Source: Candidatus Zhuqueibacterota bacterium (GTDB taxonomy: Bacteria > Zhuqueibacterota > Zhuqueibacteria > Residuimicrobiales > JAFGEC01). From it: DNA of 32,225 nt. Positions 1-6,670 of this stretch are shown here, piece after piece. The notes below the pieces were generated by a model that was not told the DNA's origin, did no database searches, and was given only the letters and a program-made list of their open reading frames with translations. The stretch's first letter is position 1. Every line of letters begins with the position of its first letter. Position numbers and translations under genes: made by a program. The stretch lies in the NCBI GenBank assembly GCA_016931775.1, contig JAFGEC010000213.1, forward strand, positions 1 to 32,225, read 5' to 3'.

Positions 1-501
1 ATGCGTGGTCCGGATAGTCTTGATGTGGGTATCATGCAGCGGATTACTCTAAGCAATATTATCGTCAATAACGCCGATCCGCGGTACGGATCGCTCATTG
101 TCGGCATACCGGGTCATAAAATCAAGGATGTTCAGCTGAATAATATCCAAATTATGGTAAAAGGCGGTGCCCCAAAAGAACAGGTTGCCGTTGAGGTCCC
201 CGAACTGGAAGATGGGTACCCGGATCCGAGGTTCTTCGGCAAGATACCGGCGTACGGCTTTTTTATCCGTCACGTTGACGGTATCGAGTTTAATAATGTG
301 AGTATCCGTTATATGGAACAGGATTTCCGGCCCGCTTTTGTCCTGGAAAACGTCCAAAATGCGGATTTCAGCCATGTAAAAGCACAGCACACTCCGGATG
401 TGCCCACCTTTCTGCTGAAAAATGTCGAAAATTTTGAAACTTTTCGATGTCAATCAGCGCCGGATACGAAACTGGATAAAGTTGAGCAGAAACAACTTTA
501 G
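1..501 (+). CDS. C-terminal part of a GH28 (polygalacturonase-like) glycoside hydrolase, cut by the window edge
   Basis: This is the last 166 codons of a gene entering from the left; the ATG at base 1 is probably just an internal methionine. The translation shows repeating short beta-strand rungs with Asn and hydrophobic residues (ITLSNIIVNN, IKDVQLNNIQI, IEFNNVSIRY, ADFSHVKAQH), as expected of a right-handed beta-helix. The stretch YPDPRFFGKIPAYGFFIRHV is characteristic of the C-terminal region of bacterial GH28 enzymes that cleave polygalacturonan or rhamnogalacturonan. The catalytic Asp cluster lies upstream of the window, so activity and substrate cannot be confirmed. The next gene is an exported glycoside hydrolase, which fits a small pectin-use locus. 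The family call is fairly sure; the exact substrate is inference. Confidence 0.8.
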   Translation: MRGPDSLDVGIMQRITLSNIIVNNADPRYGSLIVGIPGHKIKDVQLNNIQIMVKGGAPKEQVAVEVPELEDGYPDPRFFGKIPAYGFFIRHVDGIEFNNVSIRYMEQDFRPAFVLENVQNADFSHVKAQHTPDVPTFLLKNVENFETFRCQSAPDTKLDKVEQKQL

Positions 502-618
502 CAATATCCGTGTTTTGATTTATTCTCATTTTATGTTAACTGCCATTCATTTGATTGAATTTTTTAATCCAAAACGGCATTTGAATGGTTATAAATTGAT
601 AATAAAAAGGAAAAAGAA

Positions 619-2766
619 ATGAAAAAAGTCGTTTTGTTGTCTATTGTTTGTCTGTGCATATTATCCTGTACAAAGAGATCCTGGCAGGAATTCAACATTA
701 CGGGTGTGGAAAAAATGGCCGCAAATTTTCAAGCACCGCCGGTTGAATACAGCATGACTTTTTACTGGGGGTGGGATGGAGAAATAACCGAGCAGGTTAT
801 TGCCCGTGATCTGGATGCTTTCAAGCAGCGCGGCGTGTCTATCGTCACGCTGGAATCCGGTTACGACATGGGCAGTCCGTATCTCTCCCCGGGCTGGTTG
901 GAAATGGTGAAACGGACGGTCGAATTGGCACGTCAAAGGGATATGCGCGTCTGGATTGTGGACGAAGGCAAGTATCCCAGCGGGTTCGCCGGGGGCAAAT
1001 TTTCCACGGATGCGCCTGAACTGAGAATGAAGGCCCTTGTGGTCGCGGATCGAATCAAGCTAACGAACGGCGACACACTCAAACGGCAATTGGACCGGGA
1101 TATCGAAAGTGCTGTCGTTTACAATTTATCCGACAGCACGAATCAAATTCTCGATGTCCAATCCGGGGAACTGCACTGGACGGCCCCGGAGGGCCAGTGG
1201 GAAGTGCTTTTAATCAAACATGACTTTCGCAGTTCTCCCACGCGGGCTGTAAACAATCCGACCCGCGGCAAGGATCCGAGTAATTCACTCTGTGATTATC
1301 TCGATCCCGATGCGACACGCCGGTTTATTCAATTCACCCATGAACAACACAAAAAATATATCAGTTCGGAATTCGGACGGACGGTTCTCGGCTTTAGAGG
1401 CGATGAACCGGATTACAGCATACGGGGCATTCCATGGACTCCGGGTCTCTTTACTGCGTTTGAACAACGCAAAGGCTATGATGTACGGCCGTACGTCGCT
1501 TCGTTTTTTGCACCCCGGTTAACCGAAGAACAACGGCGGATAAAAGCCGACTATTGGGATGTTTGGTCCGATTTGTTTGCTGAAAATTTTTTTAAGGTAC
1601 AGGCCGATTGGTGCGCCGATTTTCATATGGAGTATCTCGTTCATCTCAATCATGAGGACAAGATGACGGCGCTGGTCCGGTCCGAAGGCGATTTTTTTAA
1701 ATGTATGAGACAGGTACAGATGCCCGGCGTGGATGCGATCTGGAACCAGATATGGCCGGATAAAATAGCCGATTACCCAAAGTATGCGTCCTCGGTCGCA
1801 CATGTATATGGAAAGCCGCGAGCTTTTACGGAAAGTTTTGCGGCTTACCGCGATCAGCCGGATGTCAAGCAGGCTAAATGGGTTCTGGATCACCAGTTCG
1901 TACGTGGTATCAACATGGTTGAAGTGATGTTTGTACCCGCTTCATCATCAGGCAAGCTTGGTTTGTACGGCTGGACAGGGACCGAAGAATTTCCGGCTGT
2001 TGCGAAATATGTCCACAGGTCAGCCTATCTTCTATCACAAGGCCGTCCTGCAGCCCGTATCGCTGTTTATCACCCCACAACCAGCATGTGGCTGGGTGAC
2101 GAAAAAGCGGACGATCACGTCCTGCAGATCATGCAGCAGCTTCTCGAACACCAGCGTGATTTCGATTTTATCGACGAAAAAGCACTTTGTTCTTCTTTAG
2201 TGCTCGAAAACGGTACATTTAAAAATTTAAGCGGACAATTTTACCAAGCTGTGATTATTCCTTCCTCACGGTCTATTTCGAAAACGGCTTTGGACCGGTT
2301 GCATGCATTTGCAGCCTCCGGCGGCCGGGTTATCTTTGTCGGCCGTGAGCCGGAGTTGATTGTCGAAAGAACTTTTCGATATGCTGCCGGCCCTGCAGAT
2401 TTAAGCTGGGCGATCAGAGAACCGTCGGTAGAATTGAGTCCCCGCGTTATGGAGGCTTTACCGCAACCGGATGTCAAGTTGGATATTCCCTGTCCTTCCG
2501 TAAAATACACACACAGGCGTCTCCGTGATGCCGATTTGTATTTTTTCTTCAATGAGAGTTCCGAGAAGCAGATCTGTCAAGCGAGCCTGGCAGGAAACGG
2601 CCAGGTCCAGATATGGAATGCCAAAACCGGGGAAATAAAAGAGATCGAGAGTAAGTCTTTGGAAAACAATATATTACAATTGACTCTGGTACTGGAAGGT
2701 TACGAGACACAATTTTTTGTTATGGGTAAAGGTATCAATCATTATGTTTTATCCAAATTCAAATAA
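619..2766 (+). CDS. Lipoprotein glycoside hydrolase, GH106-like (putative alpha-L-rhamnosidase)
   Basis: The 715-residue product starts with a lipoprotein signal (hydrophobic run ending CILSC, acylated Cys about residue 17), so it is predicted to be membrane-anchored outside the cytoplasm. An AAGG ribosome binding site sits 8 bases before the ATG. The catalytic part looks like a TIM barrel: an N-terminal FYWGWDGEIT block, then IVDEGKYPSGFAGGK near residue 113, which closely resembles the DE-x-PSG-x-AGG block of GH106-type rhamnosidases, then RGDEPDY and AFTESFAAYRD, which carry candidate acidic catalytic residues. From about residue 480 there is a Rossmann-like, glutamine-amidotransferase-like region (ARIAVYHPT, ASGGRVIFVG) as in GH42-type enzymes. 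At 715 residues it is shorter than typical GH106 proteins (about 1000) and may be a sister family. The GH28 neighbour suggests rhamnogalacturonan as substrate; this is inferred. Confidence 0.66.
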   Translation: MKKVVLLSIVCLCILSCTKRSWQEFNITGVEKMAANFQAPPVEYSMTFYWGWDGEITEQVIARDLDAFKQRGVSIVTLESGYDMGSPYLSPGWLEMVKRTVELARQRDMRVWIVDEGKYPSGFAGGKFSTDAPELRMKALVVADRIKLTNGDTLKRQLDRDIESAVVYNLSDSTNQILDVQSGELHWTAPEGQWEVLLIKHDFRSSPTRAVNNPTRGKDPSNSLCDYLDPDATRRFIQFTHEQHKKYISSEFGRTVLGFRGDEPDYSIRGIPWTPGLFTAFEQRKGYDVRPYVASFFAPRLTEEQRRIKADYWDVWSDLFAENFFKVQADWCADFHMEYLVHLNHEDKMTALVRSEGDFFKCMRQVQMPGVDAIWNQIWPDKIADYPKYASSVAHVYGKPRAFTESFAAYRDQPDVKQAKWVLDHQFVRGINMVEVMFVPASSSGKLGLYGWTGTEEFPAVAKYVHRSAYLLSQGRPAARIAVYHPTTSMWLGDEKADDHVLQIMQQLLEHQRDFDFIDEKALCSSLVLENGTFKNLSGQFYQAVIIPSSRSISKTALDRLHAFAASGGRVIFVGREPELIVERTFRYAAGPADLSWAIREPSVELSPRVMEALPQPDVKLDIPCPSVKYTHRRLRDADLYFFFNESSEKQICQASLAGNGQVQIWNAKTGEIKEIESKSLENNILQLTLVLEGYETQFFVMGKGINHYVLSKFK

Positions 2767-2773
2767 AAAATCC

Positions 2774-2801
2774 TTGACTATTGATATTAATATCGTATAT
2801 T
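2774..2801 (+). promoter_or_regulatory. Candidate promoter of the aromatic amino acid operon
   Basis: TTGACT (2774-2779) and TATATT (2796-2801) are separated by 16 bases, a good sigma-70-type match. A second hexamer, TATAAT, lies at 2804-2809 but is 24 bases from the -35, so it would need a different -35. Transcription would start about 2808-2816, some 30-40 bases before the leader-peptide ATG and about 150 bases before the attenuator terminator, the usual size of an attenuated leader transcript. It lies just past the stop of the upstream hydrolase gene. Confidence 0.6.
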
Positions 2802-2846
2802 CCTATAATGAATGCTTTTCAGAATGACAATGGATTAAAGTCAAAT

Positions 2847-2906
2847 ATGACGGAATTTTTTTACAATTTTTATTACTTAATAGGGCCAAGTAGTGGTAAG
2901 GTTTAA
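2847..2906 (+). CDS. Phe/Tyr-rich attenuation leader peptide (19 aa)
   Basis: A short ORF too small for the ORF track encodes MTEFFYNFYYLIGPSSGKV and ends with TAA at 2904-2906. Six of residues 4-10 are Phe or Tyr (three of each), a density very unlikely by chance directly ahead of chorismate mutase, DAHP synthase and prephenate dehydrogenase genes. It is analogous to the pheL and trpL leader peptides of proteobacteria, though not evidently homologous. Its codons overlap the first two arms of the downstream alternative RNA fold, and its stop codon lies just beyond arm 2, where a terminating ribosome would cover that arm. The ribosome binding site is weak (GGA 12 bases upstream, AAAG about 6 bases upstream), which is the main reservation. 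The product is presumably a non-functional peptide; only its translation matters. Confidence 0.85.
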   Translation: MTEFFYNFYYLIGPSSGKV

Positions 2907-2958
2907 CGCACAATAAAATAGAGTGTGAATCGGCCCACTACTTTCCTCAGTAGTGGGC
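2871..2958 (+). promoter_or_regulatory. Four-segment transcription attenuator (protector / antiterminator / terminator arms)
   Basis: Arm 1 TATTACTT (2871-2878, the Tyr-Tyr-Leu codons) can pair with arm 2 AAGTAGTG (2888-2895): 8 pairs including two G-U. Arm 2 AAGTAGTGG (2888-2896) is also a perfect 9-base complement of arm 3 CCACTACTT (2935-2943). Arm 3 (2933-2942) in turn pairs perfectly over 10 bases with arm 4 (2949-2958), forming the terminator. The pairings 1:2, 2:3 and 3:4 are mutually exclusive, as in trp-type attenuators. A ribosome held at Phe8, Tyr9 or Tyr10 would mask arm 1, free arm 2 to take arm 3, and allow read-through. A ribosome reaching the stop codon would cover arm 2 and allow termination. 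The complementarities are read directly from sequence; the regulation is inference from the known mechanism. Confidence 0.82.
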
Positions 2959-2964
2959 TTTTTT
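2933..2964 (+). terminator. Intrinsic terminator of the attenuator
   Basis: GCCCACTACT (2933-2942) and AGTAGTGGGC (2949-2958) form a perfect 10-bp stem closed by the 6-base loop TTCCTC and followed at once by six T residues (2959-2964). This is the strongest intrinsic terminator in the window. It lies inside the leader of the operon, only 4 bases before the Shine-Dalgarno of the first structural gene, so it acts as a conditional stop and does not end an upstream gene. The upstream hydrolase gene ends about 170 bases earlier. Confidence 0.9.
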
Positions 2965-2968
2965 GTTT

Positions 2969-2974
2969 AAGGAG
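2969..2974 (+). promoter_or_regulatory. Ribosome binding site deciding the chorismate mutase start
   Basis: AAGGAG lies 5 bases before the ATG at 2980. The GTG at 2974 used by the ORF track overlaps this site and so cannot be the start. Confidence 0.85.
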
Positions 2975-2979
2975 TGTGT

Positions 2980-3234
2980 ATGAACATTTCATCTTTACGT
3001 AGAAAAATAGATGAAATAGATCGGAAAATACTTGCATTGCTCTGTGAAAGAGCAAGCGTCGCATTGGAAATAGGCCGTACGAAGCGGGACAATAATCTGT
3101 CGATCATCCATCCTGAACGGGAAAATGAGATTTTGGAAGGATTGATTGCGGCGAATAACGGACCGTTAAGTGACAATCATATACGTAAAATATATCATCA
3201 AATTATCAGCGCATGCAGGAATATTCAAAATTAA
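2980..3234 (+). CDS. Chorismate mutase, AroQ-type, monofunctional
   Basis: This 84-residue all-helical protein converts chorismate to prephenate, the common precursor of Phe and Tyr. The sequence has the AroQ-fold pattern: IDEIDRKILALLCERASVAL in helix 1 with the active-site Arg, then GRTK with the conserved Lys, PERENEIL with the Arg/Glu pair, and a C-terminal helix IRKIYHQIISACR. It is a stand-alone domain without the prephenate dehydratase found in PheA. The start is ATG 2980, fixed by AAGGAG upstream, not GTG 2974. It is the first structural gene after the attenuator and is followed 15 bases later by DAHP synthase. In some bacteria a chorismate mutase domain is fused to, or complexed with, this type of DAHP synthase, so a regulatory partnership is possible (inference). 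No gene symbol is given because aroQ is used here for the dehydroquinase. Confidence 0.92.
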   Translation: MNISSLRRKIDEIDRKILALLCERASVALEIGRTKRDNNLSIIHPERENEILEGLIAANNGPLSDNHIRKIYHQIISACRNIQN

Positions 3235-3249
3235 AAATGAGGAATTTTT

Positions 3250-4266
3250 GTGGTTATAGTAATGGAAGATAATGCGACCGAGTCTATGATTATCGCAGTC
3301 TCTGAAAGACTGGAGAAATTTGGATTTCAGGTGCACCGTGTAAACGGTGTCAACAGGACAATACTGGGTGCCATCGGCGATAAGCGCGGCATAGACATTA
3401 GAGGATTCGAGCTTGCCGAGGGCGTACACGAGGTTTTACGTATTACCGAGCCGTACAAACTCGCTGGCCGGACGTTTCACCCCGAGAATACGGTGGTCAC
3501 TGTCAAAGATGCTGTGTTGGGTAGTGAAAAAATTACTGTGATGGCCGGACCGTGCTCGATTGAATCGGAACAACAGCTTTTTCATATTGCCCGGGAGGTT
3601 CGAACCGCCGGAGCGAAAATTTTACGTGGTGGCGCCTTTAAACCGCGCACATCCCCGTATTCTTTTCAGGGATTGGGTGTGGAGGGCTTGAAGCTTTTGA
3701 AACAGGCCGGTGAAGAATTTGGATTGGCGACCATTTCCGAGGTTATGGAGATATCTCAGGTCAACTTGATGTTGGATTATGTGGATATTTTTCAGGTCGG
3801 TGCCCGAAATATGCAAAATTTTTCCTTGCTGCGTGAATTGGGCAAGATTAAAAAACCGGTGATGATCAAACGCGGCATGGCAGCGACAATTGAAGAATTA
3901 TTGATGGCGGCCGAATACGTCATGGCCGGCGGTAATTATAACGTGATATTGTGTGAAAGGGGCATACGAACATTTGAAAACTATACGCGGAATACGCTTG
4001 ATATTTCAGCTATTCCCGTGACCCATAAATTAAGCCATCTTCCCATTATTGCCGATCCGAGTCATGGAACCGGTTTGCGTGACAAGGTCGGCCCTATGGC
4101 ACGGGCGGCAGTGGCGGCGGGCGCAGATGGATTGATGATCGAGGTTCATCATGAACCGGAACAAGCTCTATCCGATGGTGCACAATCCTTGTATCCGCAG
4201 CAGTTTCTGCGCCTGATGGAAGAATTACGAATGATCGCCTGGGCTATCGGACGCGAACTGAATTAA
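3250..4266 (+). CDS. aroF: 3-deoxy-D-arabino-heptulosonate 7-phosphate synthase, type I-beta
   Basis: Catalyses the first step of the shikimate pathway, condensing phosphoenolpyruvate with erythrose 4-phosphate. The 338-residue protein has an N-terminal ferredoxin-like regulatory domain (about residues 1-70, opening MVIVMEDNATESMIIAVSER) and then a TIM-barrel catalytic domain with AGPCSIESE, KPRTSPYSFQG, GARNMQNFSLL, MIKRGM and the metal-site DPSHGTG. The length and the N-terminal domain match the Thermotoga-type I-beta subgroup, in which that domain mediates feedback inhibition by aromatic amino acids. The start is GTG 3250, supported by GAGGAA 5 bases upstream and by family alignment of MVIVM. 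Confident assignment; Tyr or Phe as the inhibitor is inferred from the family. Confidence 0.95.
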   Translation: MVIVMEDNATESMIIAVSERLEKFGFQVHRVNGVNRTILGAIGDKRGIDIRGFELAEGVHEVLRITEPYKLAGRTFHPENTVVTVKDAVLGSEKITVMAGPCSIESEQQLFHIAREVRTAGAKILRGGAFKPRTSPYSFQGLGVEGLKLLKQAGEEFGLATISEVMEISQVNLMLDYVDIFQVGARNMQNFSLLRELGKIKKPVMIKRGMAATIEELLMAAEYVMAGGNYNVILCERGIRTFENYTRNTLDISAIPVTHKLSHLPIIADPSHGTGLRDKVGPMARAAVAAGADGLMIEVHHEPEQALSDGAQSLYPQQFLRLMEELRMIAWAIGRELN

Positions 4267-4276
4267 AGGTGAAAAT

Positions 4277-5383
4277 ATGGGTGAGAGTGATATTTTTAAA
4301 AGAGTACTGATTGTCGGGACCGGACTTATCGGCGGTTCAATGGCCCTAGCTTTAAAGAGAAAAGGCTTTAAAGGTCAGTTGATCGGGTGTGACACGCCTG
4401 CCGTGCTTCAATCGGCAAAGGAGCGTAATATTTTTAACGAAATGTATCCGCCGAATCAACTCAAAGAGGCTGCCAGGGATGCGGATCTTGTATTCCTGAG
4501 CACGCCCATTGATGTTATTCTGACGTTGTTGAAACAACTGGGAGAATGTGTAAAACCCGGTGCCCTTGTCACCGATATGGGAAGCACAAAAAGAGAAATC
4601 GTCGAGATGGCGGACAAGGTTTTGCCGAAAGAGTGTTATTTCCTGGGCGGTCATCCAATGGCGGGATCCGAGTTCCGCGGTGTTGAAATGGCCGATCCGT
4701 TTTTATTTGAAAATACGACCTATGTATTGACTCCGGCCCGGCCTATATCTGAAACAATGCGAAAAGCGTTTGGTGAGCTGCTGGAAAAGACTGGCGCCAA
4801 GGTTGTTTTGATGCTGCCCAAACTCCATGACGAAATTGCCGCTGCGGTGAGCCATTTACCGCAGATACTTGCTGTTACGTTGATGAATATGGTGGCACAA
4901 AAACAAAATGAGAGTCCTCATTTTGTGAAAATGGCGGCAGGTGGATTCCGTGATATGACAAGAATAGCTTCGAGTCCGTATGGAATATGGGATGATATTC
5001 TAAAGACGAACAGCGATATGATCAGCCATTTTATTGATTTGTTCGTAAGTAATTTACAGGATATAAAAAAAATGTTGGCAAAAGATGAGATGAAAGCCCT
5101 TTTCGAGCAATCGGCTGCTGCACGCCTTTCGATTCCCAAAGATACCAAGGGTTTCCTGAATCCAAATTACGATCTTTTGGTGGCTGTTGAAGACAAGCCG
5201 GGTATGATTGCGCAGATTGCCAATGCCTGTGCTGAAAATAATATCAATATCAAAGATATTGAAGTTTTAAAAATTCGAGAGAATGAAGGCGGAACCATAA
5301 GGTTGGCGTTTTCATCGCAAGAGAATCGAACCGTTGCCCGGTCTTTATTGGTAGAAAAAGGATTGGAATGCAGAGTGAGGTAA
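4277..5383 (+). CDS. tyrA: Prephenate dehydrogenase with C-terminal ACT domain
   Basis: Oxidatively decarboxylates prephenate to 4-hydroxyphenylpyruvate, the committed step to tyrosine. The 368-residue protein begins with a Rossmann NAD(P) site, VGTGLIGGS at residues 13-21, followed by STPIDV. The prephenate dehydrogenase signature GHPMAGSE lies around residue 125 and a second conserved His in SHLPQ around residue 195. Residues about 298-368 form an ACT domain (LLVAVEDKPGMIAQIANAC), the architecture seen in Bacillus-type TyrA, where it can bind an aromatic amino acid. AAAGGTGA precedes the ATG. It lies 10 bases after aroF and 3 bases before aroA. A prephenate dehydratase for phenylalanine is not present in this window. 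Confidence 0.94.
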   Translation: MGESDIFKRVLIVGTGLIGGSMALALKRKGFKGQLIGCDTPAVLQSAKERNIFNEMYPPNQLKEAARDADLVFLSTPIDVILTLLKQLGECVKPGALVTDMGSTKREIVEMADKVLPKECYFLGGHPMAGSEFRGVEMADPFLFENTTYVLTPARPISETMRKAFGELLEKTGAKVVLMLPKLHDEIAAAVSHLPQILAVTLMNMVAQKQNESPHFVKMAAGGFRDMTRIASSPYGIWDDILKTNSDMISHFIDLFVSNLQDIKKMLAKDEMKALFEQSAAARLSIPKDTKGFLNPNYDLLVAVEDKPGMIAQIANACAENNINIKDIEVLKIRENEGGTIRLAFSSQENRTVARSLLVEKGLECRVR

Positions 5384-5386
5384 ATT

Positions 5387-6670
5387 ATGGCCAATAAAAT
5401 AATTAAATCCACGAGAGCAATACGAGGCAGGATTGAAATGCCGGGAGATAAATCCATTTCACATCGTGCATTACTATTGACTTCCATTGCACAGGGCACC
5501 AGCGAAATCACTGGTCTTTCCAATGCAGCAGATGTTCAAAATACGCTCTCGTGTATGCAGAACCTGGGTGTCGATATCCAAATCGAAAAGGACAAAATTG
5601 TTGTAAACGGTGTGGGAAAATACGGTTTGAAGGCACCAAAGGCCAATTTAGATGCTGGAAATTCGGGTACGACGATTCGGCTACTTGCCGGTATTTTAGC
5701 CGCGCAAAATTTTACCTCCACTATCGATGGAGACAAATCCCTTAGAAACAGGCCGATGCGGCGAATTATCGAACCGCTGGAAAATATGGGTGCTCACATT
5801 GAAAGTCAAATGTACAAAGCACCGATTACGATTAAAGGCGGTACCCTAAGAGCCATCGATTATGCTTCCCCTATAGCCAGTGCACAGGTGAAATCCTGCA
5901 TACTGTTTGCCGGTCTTTATGTCAAGGGTATGACACGGGTGACGCAACCCATTCAATCAAGGGATCATTCCGAACGAATGCTCGAGGTTATGGGCGTTTC
6001 CGTTCGTGCCAATAACGGAATTTCGGGTGTATTGGGCCCTGCCGATTTGACGGCTGCCAATATTGATATTCCGGGGGATATATCTGCAGCCGCATTTTTT
6101 CTGGTTGCCGGTTGCCTGCTGCCGGATTCCGAAGTGGAGCTTGTGAACCTGGGAATCAACGATACCCGTACAGGTATTTTGGAAGCGCTGGCACACATGG
6201 GCGCCTTTATCGAAAAAAAGGATATTGTAACCATCAACAATGAACCAAGAGCCAGTCTGCTTACAAAATTCGTTAATTTACATGCCACCACTCTGAGCGG
6301 TTCCATTATTCCGAGAATCATCGATGAAATACCCATTCTTGCCGTTGCAGCGACTCAGGCGACGGGTACGACTGTTATTCGCGATGCCGGAGAATTACGA
6401 GTGAAAGAATCCGACCGTATTACGACGATTGTTACAAATCTCAGACGTATGGGCGCCAACATTCGTGAAACGAAAGATGGCATGGTTATCACCGGTCCTA
6501 CACCTCTGAACGGTGCAGAAATTGAAAGCTACGGTGATCATCGTATTGCGATGGCTTTTAGTATCGCCGGATTGGTGGCGGAAGGTGAGACCACGATTAA
6601 AAAAGTTGACTGTGTAAAAACTTCCTTTCCCGATTTTTATAAAATCTTGAGAAAAATTCGAAATGATTGA
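5387..6670 (+). CDS. aroA: 3-phosphoshikimate 1-carboxyvinyltransferase (EPSP synthase)
   Basis: Transfers the enolpyruvyl group of phosphoenolpyruvate to shikimate 3-phosphate, step six of the pathway and the glyphosate target in many organisms. The 427-residue protein has the expected two-lobed motifs: MPGDKSISHRALLL near residue 19, LDAGNSGTTIRLL near 87, GDKSLRNRPM near 116, DIPGDISAAAFFLVAG near 228, DEIPILAVAATQATG near 312, RVKESDRI and YGDHRIAMAFSIAGL. The length is normal. ATG 5387 follows the tyrA stop by 3 bases, and the gene ends overlapping aroE by 8 bases, so translational coupling is likely. Confidence 0.97.
   Translation: MANKIIKSTRAIRGRIEMPGDKSISHRALLLTSIAQGTSEITGLSNAADVQNTLSCMQNLGVDIQIEKDKIVVNGVGKYGLKAPKANLDAGNSGTTIRLLAGILAAQNFTSTIDGDKSLRNRPMRRIIEPLENMGAHIESQMYKAPITIKGGTLRAIDYASPIASAQVKSCILFAGLYVKGMTRVTQPIQSRDHSERMLEVMGVSVRANNGISGVLGPADLTAANIDIPGDISAAAFFLVAGCLLPDSEVELVNLGINDTRTGILEALAHMGAFIEKKDIVTINNEPRASLLTKFVNLHATTLSGSIIPRIIDEIPILAVAATQATGTTVIRDAGELRVKESDRITTIVTNLRRMGANIRETKDGMVITGPTPLNGAEIESYGDHRIAMAFSIAGLVAEGETTIKKVDCVKTSFPDFYKILRKIRND

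Noticed and set aside
1-3. ATG at base 1 as the true start of the GH28 gene
   Set aside because: The frame is open at the window edge and the protein begins mid beta-helix without signal peptide or catalytic motifs.
543-588. Inverted repeat CCATTCA...TGAATGG before the GH106-like gene
   Set aside because: Only 7 bp per arm around a 32-base spacer, with no T-run and no known operator match.
2767-2979. Riboswitch or T-box in the aro leader
   Set aside because: No T-box consensus or recognisable aptamer is visible, and the leader is only about 150 bases. The Phe/Tyr-rich leader ORF and mutually exclusive arms explain the structure better.
2974-2979. GTG 2974 as chorismate mutase start (ORF track)
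   Set aside because: The GTG overlaps the AAGGAG ribosome binding site. ATG 2980 lies 5 bases after it and gives the standard AroQ-type N-terminus.
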